Assembly (NCBI GenBank): GCA_021399435.1
Contig: JAJTUP010000003.1
Location: 558,001 to 622,000 of the forward strand
Length of the DNA: 64,000 nucleotides
Source: Diaporthe sp. PMI_573
Taxonomy: Eukaryota; Ascomycota; Sordariomycetes; Diaporthales; Diaporthaceae
Direction: 5' to 3'
This document shows positions 46,106-58,434 of the stretch, one piece after another. A model generated the notes under the pieces. That model did not search any database and was not told where the DNA came from. It saw only the letters and a program-made list of their open reading frames with translations. Each line of letters starts with the position of its first letter. Position 1 is the first letter of the stretch. A program made the position numbers and the translations under genes.

Positions 46106-49100
46106 GTACGCGCCAGGGCCAGCATTGTGCTACAACCTCGAATCAGCCCGCGTCGTTGGGTCGTCAAGTCGAGATATCCTCTTCAGCACAGAAAGCACTC
46201 ACCTGGTATTCCCGAGATGGAGAGGCTTTGATCGAGTTTGTTGGGCCCGCAGTAAGCCCGAAAGAACGCAGACTGAGCGATCGAACTGAGCAGACTAGCG
46301 ATGGGAAGGTCTTCCTGACACTTTTATTGTGTGACATTTGAGGCACATGACCACCATCGGACCAACTGCACAAGAACGGTATCTCCATTCGGACGCGAAG
46401 GACCATGTCGGGTGGTCATATAATCAAGAGCTCGCGGTGATGCTCCAGGACGCAGCTTGCTCGAAGAATGGGTCAACCACGGACGGCTATGAATCCGTGC
46501 GGAATGGACACCTTCCACTTCCCAGCGAGGAATTTTGCAGAGCGAAGCACAGATTCATGTGCAGAATTGGATCGACTGAATATCAAATCATGAATTCGAG
46601 GCTATGCCAGACTCATAGCGGTGGTTCTGAGGGTCCAATTCCAAACATGGGACCAGGAAGTCTATCGTCGCGAGACGAATAAAATAGCCCTATTCTGCAA
46701 ACACTAAATGTTCCTGTCCTGATGCATACGCTTGACACCTACGTTGGACAGTTGTGAAAAACTTCATGGACATCTTCACAAACGAATCACATCTCACGCA
46801 ATGATACTCGCGACGGCACGAAGACACCCAATGGACACGGTGAACATATACAGGCACTGGCCCCGCCATGGTATCATCCCTAGGTCAACTGAAATAATAA
46901 GCGGAATGACACAGCAGACAGGAAAGAGGTCCTAGGAGACGCCGGCTGCTCCACTTTCCTGGGACAACAAGAGGCCCATTCATACCGCGGCCATATAAGG
47001 GTGGCAACACGAACCATGAGCCCGGTTAGGAGAGCAGAGCAACTATCAAACGCATGGCTGCCGTCCCGTCCGCGCCTAAGCACACTGTACATGACCGGGC
47101 GACCGACCGCGCTCGCCTGCACGTAGCCGTGATTACACAGCAACTGCAACACACCCACACCCGCCTCCGACTATCACCTTTCCAATATTTACACAGACGC
47201 GCATATATGGCAAACGCAGGCAGACACAGTATACTGTATACTTGCGAGATACATCGGCAGGAGAACCGATCTGGGCTAAGAATCACCCAAGCCTCGGCTG
47301 CAGGTAACATTAGCTCCGACGCCGTGGTGTTTGCTGATCCGGCGACACCACTAAATACCATGTCCTGACTAGGCGAGGGACACCAACGATCAGTCACTGC
47401 CGTTGACTACTCGAGGAGTCCTCGATGCCCTCGGATTTCTCCCCCACCCCTGTGTCGGGATGCAAGTGCCCGGTCATCTTCAAACTCCATTCCCTCATGT
47501 TACAATATCGAGTATCATGGGCATGACGCTCCCACGGGCACACGCCAGGGTCATTGAGAACGTTTCCCTTTGGTATCATTCCCGGCTACCACAACTCGAA
47601 ATGCGGTTCCACGTCTGTGTTTTGGGAAAAGTCGACGAGCAGAAGGTATCTGTTGAGACTGCGAGGCTCTACAAACGGATTTGGTGAGGGGCGCCCATCT
47701 GGTGCTGCTCTCCCTCGTCCTGTCACCCAAAAGCGGTCATGATCACCCGGCCTTCCGATCCCGATCTCCATGCAGCCCTCATGCGATGCACCGAACACGG
47801 AAGCATATGGGCGGTAGCGAGCAGTACGTACACACACGTAAAGACCTATGAGTAGAAATGCGTCCCGTTTGTTTGCCAGCTCATCCAGGCCCGAGGCGGA
47901 ATATGACCCGCCCAGAACCCTCGCTACTGCTCCCGATCACGAGGGACATGCATACAAACCGTGCAGGGCATGAACGCACGCCGCTGCAGGACAATCACCG
48001 GGGCAGCATCCGATCAGTCCCGGGCGTGCGAGATCCCACCGCACGCAACTAACATACGCAGGCAGAAAGTTACTCTGCGCATGGCTCCACGTGGTACATT
48101 CATCGTCGTTTGCGTGCGTATGTGTGTGTGTGCCCGCGTCTGCGTGTGGATGGGGAAGCATAACTCCTCACCGCGTTCCTCATCTGGCAGCAGTGCAGAC
48201 AAACGCACAGCTACAAGCGAGCCGAGCCCTCCCCCCTTCTCATCCCGTGCATTCTGCCAAACTCTAAACCCATCCTCGTTCGTTACGTGGTTCACTCGGT
48301 GGGTGTGTGCATATGACAGCTGCAAGGGACGGCCCATAGAGAAGGCAGGCAGCACCGCACGCACGCACGCAGGTCTTCGGCCGCGGAAGTCGTCAACACA
48401 CATCCCCGCAATCTGGCAACGTAGGAATGCAGGATAGCCTCCCCCACGCGGGAGCACGAAATATCGGCGGCGCGGTTGGTCTCTGGTACCGAGGATAGCT
48501 CTGGGTTACCTTGTATGCGGGAGGGTGGCAGCACGAGCGGGACGGCTAGGCCCTGGTCTTGTTAATCTCCCTCAGAGAGGATTCGATCGGGTACAAGGTT
48601 GCTTGCCTCAAAGAACGGGCACGCCCCCGACCTCGTGGTTGGCGGCTGGCGGCTGTCTCTCATGTCAAGGGGGGGGGGGCCAACGAGAGTGGCGAGGCAC
48701 TGGGAGGGGGTGGGATGTCCCAGTGTGCTGGTCCGTCTGAGATGAAGGTCTCATCCGTCCGTCCATCGAGCTTGGGGTGCATGCTGCGAAACACTCCAAC
48801 AAAGAAAACTCCTACGGGTGCATGGGGACAAGACGGACATCACGGTGGCGGCAGGGGGCGAGGCGCCACGGGCTGGCTGGGCCGGGCTGGGTAGCCAGGC
48901 AACACATTTCGGGTAGAAGGCCTTGATCACTTCTCATACTCATGCGTGCGCACCTTCCTGCGCCGGGATCAAATGTCCTTGCCTCCCCAGACAGATGTAC
49001 CGGTCCCAATACCACTCATAAACCGGGCGCCTGCAGATCCTGACCATAGCCATTGGTGCCCACTGAGCACCTGTAAAAGTGTAGCTCCTGACACGGACAG

Positions 49101-50380
49101 CGGTCCCTCCCCGGTAGGTGGAAATAACCCTGTGGATGCTGGCTATGCCCTTCGCGACTTGGGAGGCATGGTGGCTGGGTGGATATGCGCAAGCGACAGC
49201 AAAAGTGTGAGGCCCAACAGCACCGATGGCTGCTTGGCAAGGAAGCTTCCAAATAGGCAAGCTGGGCTGAGTTACATGAAATCCAGCGGACGGCAGTGCC
49301 GGGATCCCCATCAATCGTTAATGATATGAGACGAGACTCAGCAACCCACAGGAAACAGAGAAAGTGACAAGGACCACCTATCGGTCGCCAAAGGTTGAAA
49401 GGAATCGTGAGGGCCGGTACAAGGAGGGCGGTGGAAACATAGATGCACATGTGCCAGATGATGACTCCATGCAATGTCACGGACGTACCGCAAGAGCCAA
49501 CTACCCGCAGTCCAAGAGATTTTCACAGATGATCATCCGCCCTAGACACGGCTCAGGGATTTAGATCGCTGGAGACATGAAAAGTTAAATCAAGTCGAAA
49601 TGCTCGCTTGGCTGGTGTAAATTAATGTTGTACCTGATAGCAATAGAAATGACAAAAGACTGACACACGTTGGAAAGACCCGTAATCCTGTTCGGGCGCC
49701 CATACCCTCGCCCGTGTCCCTGACCCTTTCAAGGTCTCCAAAGGTTTCATCCTGTTGTGCTTCGTTGTCGATCTTGTAATCCCTGCCTTCTCCCCTGTCT
49801 CTATAATCTCGTCCATCATGAAAACACCGTGTGTGCCTTTCTGATTGTAGATCCCGGAGCAGCACGTGAGCCAGTGCTTCTCCTGAACCCACCCTCACCA
49901 GAGAGGGGCACACACGCACGCACACACTTTCCTGACATACAGTCCCCAGGCGAGGAAGATATGTTTGATCAGGCGCCCAGTTTCGTCTCTTCGTTTCGTC
50001 TCTCCCGTCCGAGTTGTCTTGCGCAGACACTGTCTGTGGATTATGCTCGTTCGAGTATTAATAGTACCAATGATCGCGAGAAGATTTTTTTGTTTCTTTT
50101 TGTAAATGTTTTGTGGTCTGAACAAATGAGGGAAAAAGAAGCTGTCCTGTCGTTATCCAGCCGCTGGCTATACCATCTATTCCTGTAGAGGCGGAAGAAA
50201 ACTTTTTGCAAAAAGCCGACGCGAATTTGTGATGAGGGTCATGGATGTCGCCGAATCGCGACCCAGATCAAACGGGGGCTGCGAAGCCAAATGTTGGTGT
50301 AAGAGAAAATCACGTCAGCCGGCCCAAAGTATCGATTTGCCCCTTGGTCAAAGAAAAAGTTGCCCTTTGCAACAACTCAT
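46106..50380. other. 4.3-kb region without recognisable genes
   Basis: Between the methyltransferase stop and the 3' end of the YDR124W-like gene. Open frames are short and lack family resemblance on both strands. It contains CA/TG-rich patches (about 48115-48150, 49915-49930) and a run of ten G near 48669-48679. No tRNA-like fold was recognised. Confidence 0.5.
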
Positions 50381-52474
50381 TCACGTGTTCCACCGTTTGG
50401 TGTGATTCTTGTTCCCAGCGTACTCAAAACTGCTGCCTCCTTCGTCGTGTAGCTGCCCGCGCCCCAGTGATTCGATTTTCAAGCTGGGCCCGGACATGCT
50501 CCTGGGGTCGTGCTGCTGTGGAAGGTAATTTGGGAAGCTTTGTGTCGAATGCGAATGGACAGAACCTTGCGGGACGCTCGCTGTCCGGTAAATGCTCGTG
50601 GGGCCTGGGTCGTAGGAACCTCGCTGCATGTTATCGAAAGATGCTGCCTCGACATACTGTGGGGTCTGTGTAAGCGGTACAGGCTGCTGATGCACGTAGG
50701 ATCCTGATTGATGTGCCTGCTGTTGCTGGTTGTCAAAAGAGGAGTACATGGACGGTGTGGTTGGCGGATTCGTCGCCTGCCAGCTCGGGTATAAGCCCGA
50801 TGTAGTCGCGCTGCCATATTCGGATGGCGAGGCGTATAGAGACGGCCGCCGGCTTGGGGCGTGGGGATCTGGAAAGTTCTCCGGTAGCGGCATTGCAGCA
50901 GCCTGCTGGATCGCTGATTGGTTGCCCATCGAACCGCCCTCAGCGAAATTTGGATGCCCGGAACTGAGGTCTGGCTGCATCATCGACGACTGGTGGTGGT
51001 ATTGAGGGCCTCGCACCGGAAGGTCTCCCAAGAATGGTCCACCCTGCAAGTTACCAGCCGGGCTCTGCTCACTGCTGGGAGCGACCAGCAGGCCGTGATC
51101 TGTGGTTTTCGGGGTCGGATCATTCGGCGGTGCAGAGTTCTGTTCGGAGTCGTCATCGTCCTTGGGAACGTCGTCCTCATCATCGTCAGATTGATAGTTA
51201 TCGGGGACCTTATCCTCGGCCATGACCATGCATTCGTACTCGGCGTCTGTAGGCTCTCTGTCAGCACCTCCAGGGGACTCGCAGCTTGGCTGGTCAGCGT
51301 ACCAATCTCCCCGTTTTTGTAGCGCTCTTCGTAGCGAGCAACCTTGAAGATTTCTCTGAGATATGGCTTCTTTTTGGCATTGTTAGGGTTCTCGGCGTCC
51401 CCAAAGAAACTTCCGAGTGCCTCAAAGGTCGCTTCCTCCAATTTGCTAACATTCAGTCCGTGCTTCTGGATGTCCTTGTGCTGTAGTTGGTTCGGCTCGG
51501 TGATCATGTGTAGAATATGGTTCAAGAGATAAACCCGTTCTGTCTTGTATCAGATTTCAGACCCGCTGACGTTCAGAAATCGGGGGACTTACCAGGCTTA
51601 TAGAGGTGATCAGGCTCCTTGTGCCGTACCTTCTCGTCTCTCGATGTCCCCCAGGGCTTCGGCCACCAGTCTGGGGCTTTCGCATCGGCACCTGTATAAG
51701 GGTGATTGGACTGCTTCTTTGGTGCGATCAGTTTGACCCATGCCTTCGCAATCAACTTGCAAGCAGTCTGTTGTATGTTCTTGAATCTTTGGTCGCAGAA
51801 TTTCCAGACCTCTTCCTTGTTGCCGACCCTGATGCCCTTCTTCGAGAGTACCACCTGAACTGCTGGTAAGTCGTCCTCCAATGTGACATCTCTCCTGCCA
51901 GACAAACCGCCCCTCTGCCTCTTCCGAGTCCTATAGCAGGCTTCGTCGTCGTAACCAGGAATACCCTGGGCGCGCCGGCGGTCATACGGTCGACGGCCAC
52001 CATATGCGGAGCTCATGTGAGGTCGACCTGGGTCTCCATGCGCAGGATAGCTTTCTTCGTACGAAGGGCTTGGGGCTGGAGCAAGACAATGTCAGCGAGA
52101 CCATGTGATCAACGTCGGAATGCGGCTTCGTACTTGGCATCACCCTTCCAGTCGTGTACCATTTTTGATACCCGTCGAGATCGATGTACTTCGACAGAAC
52201 TTCCGAAGTTGCAGCCTCTTTTGGCCCTGTGAACCTCACCAATTGTCCGTCATCTCTGATTCCTGCCATGATGAAATGCTTGAGTGGAATGTTGCAATAT
52301 TCGTCAAACATCGTACAGATATCCTAGGTACTGCATCAGTATCCCAACTGTGAATTGGTATGCGTACTTTCTCACCATAGGAACCCTAGACTCATATATC
52401 GGATCGTTGGGGATCCTGGCTGGCATCCTCTCGGCCGGATGCCAAAGACGTGACGGGTGGGTCGGCTGAACCAT
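50381..52474 (-). CDS. YDR124W-like / hrmA-associated-cluster helical-bundle protein
   Basis: Five exons: 52474-52376, 52323-52134, 52075-51593, 51539-51303 and 51246-50381, giving 624 residues, all in frame. The first exon (MVQPTHPSRLWHP, ending RVPM) joins through a 52-nt intron with a GTGAGA donor and a CCTAG acceptor to DICTMFDEYCNIPL. The central region, about residues 160-325, matches the family named after yeast YDR124W and Aspergillus fumigatus AFUB_079030: VWKFCDQRFKNIQQTACKLI, AWVKLIAPKKQSNHPYTG, APDWWP, VRHKEPDHLYKPERVYLL. A helical stretch with YLREIFKVARYEE follows. The last ~290 residues are acidic then Gln/Ser/Pro-rich and disordered (DDDEDDVPKDDDD; many QQ pairs), which fits a transcriptional regulator, but that function is inference. 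It is isolated, with no convincing gene within about 4 kb on one side and 11 kb on the other. Confidence 0.85.
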
Positions 52475-55400
52475 CTTCGCAAAGTTGAGATATGTGTTGT
52501 AGGTGAATAATCAAAACCCAGTGGAAGTGACAAGACAGAAACGTCCTGCTCCGTATTGATGGCCTTTTATGCGATGTTAAGTAGCCACGCGTCTCAAAGG
52601 CGAGGAGCACGGAATACCCACACACTGAGAGCTGGTCAGCAATGGCTTATCGTATTGGTGAGGCTGAAAGAGACGCATCAAGACATGGGTTGATACAAGG
52701 CAGACCTTGATCAGTCTCCTTTCCGCATCCACAGGACTTGTTTACTAAAGATCCCAAGATTGCCAGTGAGACAGGCGACAGCCAATGCCCAAATGAGCAC
52801 AGAATTGGGTAAAGAATCTAGACTTGAATTTCGACACAAATGAAAGAAACGGCTGGCCCATGGAGAATTGTGACTGATCCCGACGGGTTTTTCTTGCAAG
52901 AAAGCAGGCTTGAGTGGCGTGTATGGCTGATATATGTGCGAGGGTAGGTCTAGGACAGGGAAGGTTAAGGAAAGCAGACAGACCGTACCTGAAGACAACA
53001 ACTGCCGATAGCCTTGGTTGCCCTCTCGACAGACGGCAAATTTCCTGACAGCAGCCAAGTCGAGTTCAACCCGCAGATCGCTGGGACAGGTCTTGCGTGT
53101 CTGTTGGAGCGGGAGCTTGCTGAGGTCGAGTGGGACGGGAACCGGATATGCACCAAAACTGGGACCCTGGCGACGGCACGATCGACGGTATCAAGCCTCT
53201 GCTGGGCAATGCCTTGCTGGGATGATCAAAATGATAGTGAGAGGCCCATCGACAACAAAGACAAAATGAGGGCCTGTGTCAGATCAGACCGTGTTGCTGC
53301 GGCCAATTCCAGGATTGCTGGTCCTTGTACAGGCGCTTGGACGGACGGAACACTTCGCTGTGATCACCTTTCCAGGAGAAGCGGGCGTTACGGTCTTCTT
53401 TGTCTGCTATACGGCTGTGAAACATCGGAAAGCTGCTCTCCACTCGCCAGGACGGCCTCCCAGCACAGGAATGGCAACGAGTGTCCTGAGCGTAGGAGTC
53501 AAGGCGGGCGCTCAAGTACTCCGATGCCTCACCTCCCTGTCGACGCTGACGCGGGCAAAGTCGGCCTGTCTTTCCCAAGACGGAGGGGTTGAGTCGTGCA
53601 ACAGACGGTGCTGAGCCCGAGTTGAGCAGATGAGCGAAAAGACCTTGAAAAAAGCCTCGGAGGGGTCGGGAGAAGTATCGTGTCGCGCAGGATCGAGTAG
53701 TACAGGCAGAACTCGACTGCACCGAACCGCACAGCCCCGTCTAATGAGTTTTGAGGAAAAGAGATGACCGGGTTGTTTCTCCTGTCGTGTCCGGAAAGGC
53801 AAGTCTGTGTTCACCAGGGTGGCCTGGTGGTCGCGGCAGATGGCAGACGGGTGGAGTCTCACTGACAAGGTATGTAGATACCAACAGACAATATCGAGTA
53901 GTACAACCCAAGTTGAAGACGTAATGAGGCCGAGTCCGTAGGCGAGAAGTGGAAGCAGCAAGATGGAGGGTCCTGGGTCACCTGTTCCCAAGGCCGCTGC
54001 TCATCAACCGTGACCGGAGATCGAATAGGGCACAAGTGGGATGGCGAGAAGGGATGGGCCTGTACTGACGCCTGCGGCGGCAAACAATATGGATATACGT
54101 TCCGTTGGCTGTGTTACCGACACGAGCGATCGAGCCTTGCTATGACCTGGTTCTTTCCGGCGCACGGAGAGGAAGGAGGCAGGAGATAGGCCAAGAAGCT
54201 GGGCTTGACTGCGAGGAAGGGAGTATGTAATGTATGCCAAAAAGATTGCGAGTGCCACCATATGTACTGTGCGTGTGATGGAGTGAGTCCCTTGTGGTTG
54301 GCAAGGATACTCAGATAAAACAGAAAAAGACATCCGCGGGCTACACAGACCCTTGTCCCATGCAGGAGACAGTGGGGATTCCACAGAGCCCAGTGCGTAT
54401 TACGGGCCAGGAGACAGGTGCTGAATCTCAATTGTTGACCGGGGCAAAGGCCACGCTTCTATGGGATCGTAAAACCGGGGAACAGCACTAGATGGATCTC
54501 GGCAAGGTCGGTCTACTGAACTGCGACCGGAGTGGTGATCGGGGAAGAGCCGTGAAGATGACGATGGTAAACAAAGCTTGCTCTCTCAGGCAGGGTGCCG
54601 CAAATGTGCAAGTCTGCCAAACGGAGAGCCCTTGTTATAACGTCAATCAAGGACAGGTGTGATGACACCTTGTGCCGGACAGTACGTGCTGGGGGAGGAT
54701 GGAGGTGGTCCAACAAGAGCCTGTGTTTGGGTGGGGAACACGGCGACTGGTCGAGGGTGTGGAAAGGGCTTTGCCTGATGCATAGCGGGCTGCAGCATGT
54801 ACATAGTAGCTCGATGGGCAGACGGCGCGCCCATATTGGCTGCGAGTCGCACAGTGACGAGAGGGGATCTAGCAGAGGGAGAAGAAAAAGCAAGACAATT
54901 GCTGATACTTGCGGGCCGGGTAAGAAATCCCGGTTTGCAGAAGGCAAGAGACGTGAAGGGCAATGTCCACCCCAGCTGGCTGCTTGCTTGACCTTCGGCC
55001 TCGCGGCTCGCACGTCAGTCAGCATGTCGAGAGATCAAGGAGACTGTTCCGTCGAGGACGATGAGGCGCATCGACATGTCGTTGTCACGCTTATCTTCTG
55101 AATTGCATATGGCACACCTCGACATCTCTGGGTGACAGGAGGGCCGGTGCTGCCGCGCCAGCGGTTATACACGCAAAGCTGTTGGGGGTACAAGACCAAG
55201 TCTGTGGTACGTGAGTACCTAAACCTGAGTCTGGAGGATAAGCAGGGTGGGAAGCAGCCAAGCCTGAGGATGTTGCTGCAGCCACCGCAGACAGCGAGTC
55301 TGGATTTTCAGACGGCCGACCACTGCAGCAAAAGGGCTGAGGTGTGAGGTAGTGCCAGGCTTGCGCAGGCATCGGCATCGGCATCAGCCTCGGTATCGCA

Positions 55401-56040
55401 CATTAGGGTCGACGGCGCGGCAAGTTTCTTTCCCACACGTGCCTGAGAATATTCTGAGAAGGGAGACATCCCTGGTGGGGAGCCACCGAATGCCTTCTCC
55501 CACCGTTGTGGTGGTACTGTGGTGGGCATGAAGTGGGCCAGCACCAATGTGTACCCCCGGATCCCAGCCAAGACGGCCCTGGAAGCGCTTGAGCGTGAGC
55601 TTTCACCCTCGTGGCGGGTCCTCTTCTGGAGACCACCAGGTAGATTGCGCGACAAGGCGACATAGCAGTGTGAGCAGGATAGGGGCGCATTGCGAAATAG
55701 ACGCGAGCAACGGGCAGGGCTGAAGAAGGTTGAGCGGGACGCGTTTCGGACAGAGAAGCGTCTTGCAGCTGCTGGGAGGAGTTCGTACCGGCGGAGCTGC
55801 GGCATTAGGCTGTGCCGCACAGGACGAGCCACCATGCTCTGGCAGTGGTGGGAGAAGGCAGAAGGCAGCCTCCGAGCCTGGCGAGGCGCCTGTGAGAGGT
55901 GCGAGGCCTTCACGCGAGTTGGTGTGCGAAGGTGTGGTCAATGGTGCCCTGGCTCCGACAAGGGCCTGGGGTGAGACTCTGGGGGCACGCTATGCCGAAA
56001 TGGCAACGAGGCCTGTACCCAGTACCAAAGTACCCAGCCA

Positions 56041-56103
56041 GAACCCAGAGCCCAGAACCCAGAGCCCAGAACCCAGAGCCCAGAGCCCAGAGTCCAGAGT
56101 CCA
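56041..56103. repeat. 7-nt tandem repeat (gagccca/gaaccca), 9 copies
   Basis: Nine consecutive heptamers: gaaccca and gagccca alternate for six units, then gagccca and two gagtcca units. It lies in the gene-poor right flank. Confidence 0.95.
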
Positions 56104-56735
56104 CACCTGCGCCCGGTGGGTCTCGCTGTTGGAATGGGACCGGGACCGGGACTGGGACGAGAGCTGTCTGTGTCCTCTATCCGTACTGTTTCGTAGAAGC
56201 ACAGTAGGGCCATGCGGGAACGATCGATCCTATCGCGAAAACAGAGTAGTAATCCAGCTCCACCGCTGGCATGTGTGCAGCCGCCTGTAGGGCAGTGTGG
56301 CTTGGCAGGCGCCGGCCATGAGTCTGTGAGTCTCTGAGAGGGGCTCAAGAATTGTACGTACCGAGTCACTGTACTCACTCACCTACTGTGTACCTAGGCA
56401 GCACACCGTGGGCTGGACCACTGTTCTGTACCAGTAGGCCAGATGTCGGGGCTCACCCAGGTAGAGAGACTGTATGTAGATACCTAGATACATGCTGTGG
56501 TGTACTCGAGAGTCCGGATTTGTGGATTTATTCTCATGTGCATGTTGGTTGTGAATGTGCAGCCAGCCCAGCCCAGCCCAGGCCACGGCACAAAATCCGA
56601 AGGGTGCTAGCAGCACATAGAGTAATTAAACCCGCCCCTCAGTTCCCACCAACTCGGGAAGCTCCACCATCAGTTCCATCCCTGCTCCCAGGACGGGCAC
56701 CAGTCGGCAGGATTACGTCAGGCTCCGTGCCGCCC

Positions 56736-56766
56736 AGTCTGCCTGTCTGCCTGCCTGCCTGCCTGC
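56736..56766. repeat. CTGC/CTGT tetranucleotide tract
   Basis: Successive ctgc units with one ctgt variant in the gene-poor right flank. Confidence 0.85.
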
Positions 56767-58280
56767 TGCTCCCACCTCACCTCATGTCTTCAGTCGCTCT
56801 CATTCCGGGTCGCTCTCGCCGCCCACGACGGCAACTTCCTTCCTCTGCGGGTCTGGGGACTACGTGACGAGTCAAAAAGAATCTTGAGACTCGACGATCT
56901 CACCGAGAGGCACCTCGATTGGTCGTGTTTCTTCTTGACTCTTCTCAATGTGAGTTGACTTGACTCGGGCTCAGCTGTCATTTGAGATAGCACACAACTA
57001 CTACAACCAGTGCACATATGCATCTGGTAGGAAAGAGCCATGAGGATCAAAACTGCAGGCCCGACATGGCGCGCTCTTTCGAATGATCCACACGCGGCAA
57101 GCTAAGCCGCCCTCCCCTCCCCCTCGCAGCACAGCACAGCACAACACAGGCACATGTACATGTACCTAGCTACTGTACCCCCAGCAATTCCGTGCCCGTT
57201 CCAGCCAGCCTGGTTGCCTGCCCGCCCGGCCAGCCCAGCCGCCAGCAAAATCACTAATCGTCACCAACAACATCATCACCACCACCAACTGCTCAATCAT
57301 GCGCTCCGAGTTGCCCCTCTCCATCGGCTCATATCCTTCGTTCGGCAGGCTAGGGGGGCCGCTTCCTCTGCGAAGTACTCGACTAGCATGGCTATGCCAG
57401 CCAGCCCCCACCAGCCCTAGAAACCAACAGGACACTCCACCATCGGGCGGCCCCCCACATTCATGAATGCGGCCCTCCTCGGCGGTTGCCTTCCTTCGCA
57501 GGCAAAAACCCGTTTGCGAATGTGGGTCGGCACATTTGGGTTTTGATCTCGATCTCCCTGCCTCTGCGATTCAGACGGGAGACATTTGATCAGTCACAAC
57601 GCCGGCATAATGCAATGGATGTTGCCGTGCCCCCCTCAGTAACGGCCGCCTGCTGAGAACACCTTCCATCATCGCGAAAAGGAAGAAAAAAACACCCGAA
57701 ACAAATAGATACGATAAAACTTACCAGGGGAGAACATCACTGCAGGCATTGCAGCTGCTAAGTCGCCGATGGTTCACCATGCCGCCAAGCTAGGCGGACG
57801 GAATCAGCCTCGGAAGGAACTAGAGCAGAAATGCAAATTGCCAACCAAGTTCCACCAGGGGACACATGAACCCAAGCGACATACCAAGAGCTACTCCTTA
57901 GCGACACCCGTACAGTAACGGCACAGTGATCCTTGAAGATCCGGCCCCGTGGTCCGCAGCACATCCGCTGTTGCAATCTCTTACCTAGCGCTGCAGTGAC
58001 GGGATGGCGCGATACTACACACTGTAGTAGTGGGCCTCATGTTCGAACGGCCCTCGTCCCGACTGGTCATCCGTCCGGTCACTGCATGTTCTGGGCCATC
58101 CTCGGCAGACAAAGAAGCAAGCGAGCCCGTAACCTCCAGGACGACCTGTATTTCTGTATGCCAGCAGGACAGAGCCGACTGATGGCCGCCGGAGGAGGGT
58201 GGTGCGATACCCGTAACGGTAGCCGAATTACGGATCTCGAGGGAGGGGGTCGGTGTCGAGCAGTTTTGGTACTGCAAATC

Positions 58281-58406
58281 CATCAGTCTTGTGGGCTCCA
58301 TCAGTCTTGTGGGCTCCATCAGTCTTGTGGGCTCCATCAGTCTTGTGGGCTCCATCAGTCTTGTGGGCTCCATCAGTCTTGTGGGCTCCATCAGTCTTGT
58401 GGGCTC
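58281..58406. repeat. Perfect 18-nt minisatellite, 7 copies
   Basis: Seven identical copies of catcagtcttgtgggctc with no mismatches, open in all three plus-strand frames (18 is a multiple of three); plus-strand pentad-like readings include GSISLV and WAPSVL. A second array follows immediately at 58411. There are no spacers, so this is not CRISPR-like. Perfect identity suggests recent expansion. Confidence 0.97.
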
Positions 58407-58410
58407 CTCT

Positions 58411-58434
58411 GGCAACCTGGCAACCTGGCAACCT
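58411..58434. repeat. 8-nt tandem repeat (ggcaacct), 3 copies
   Basis: Three perfect copies directly downstream of the 18-nt array. Confidence 0.93.

Noticed and set aside
53014..55974. Moderately long frames on both strands (up to about 200 codons)
   Set aside because: No domain, no consistent exon chain, and frames on both strands overlap; treated as gene-poor sequence.
58281..58406. Direct repeats that might suggest a CRISPR-like array
   Set aside because: Copies are head-to-tail with no spacers, and the DNA is fungal.
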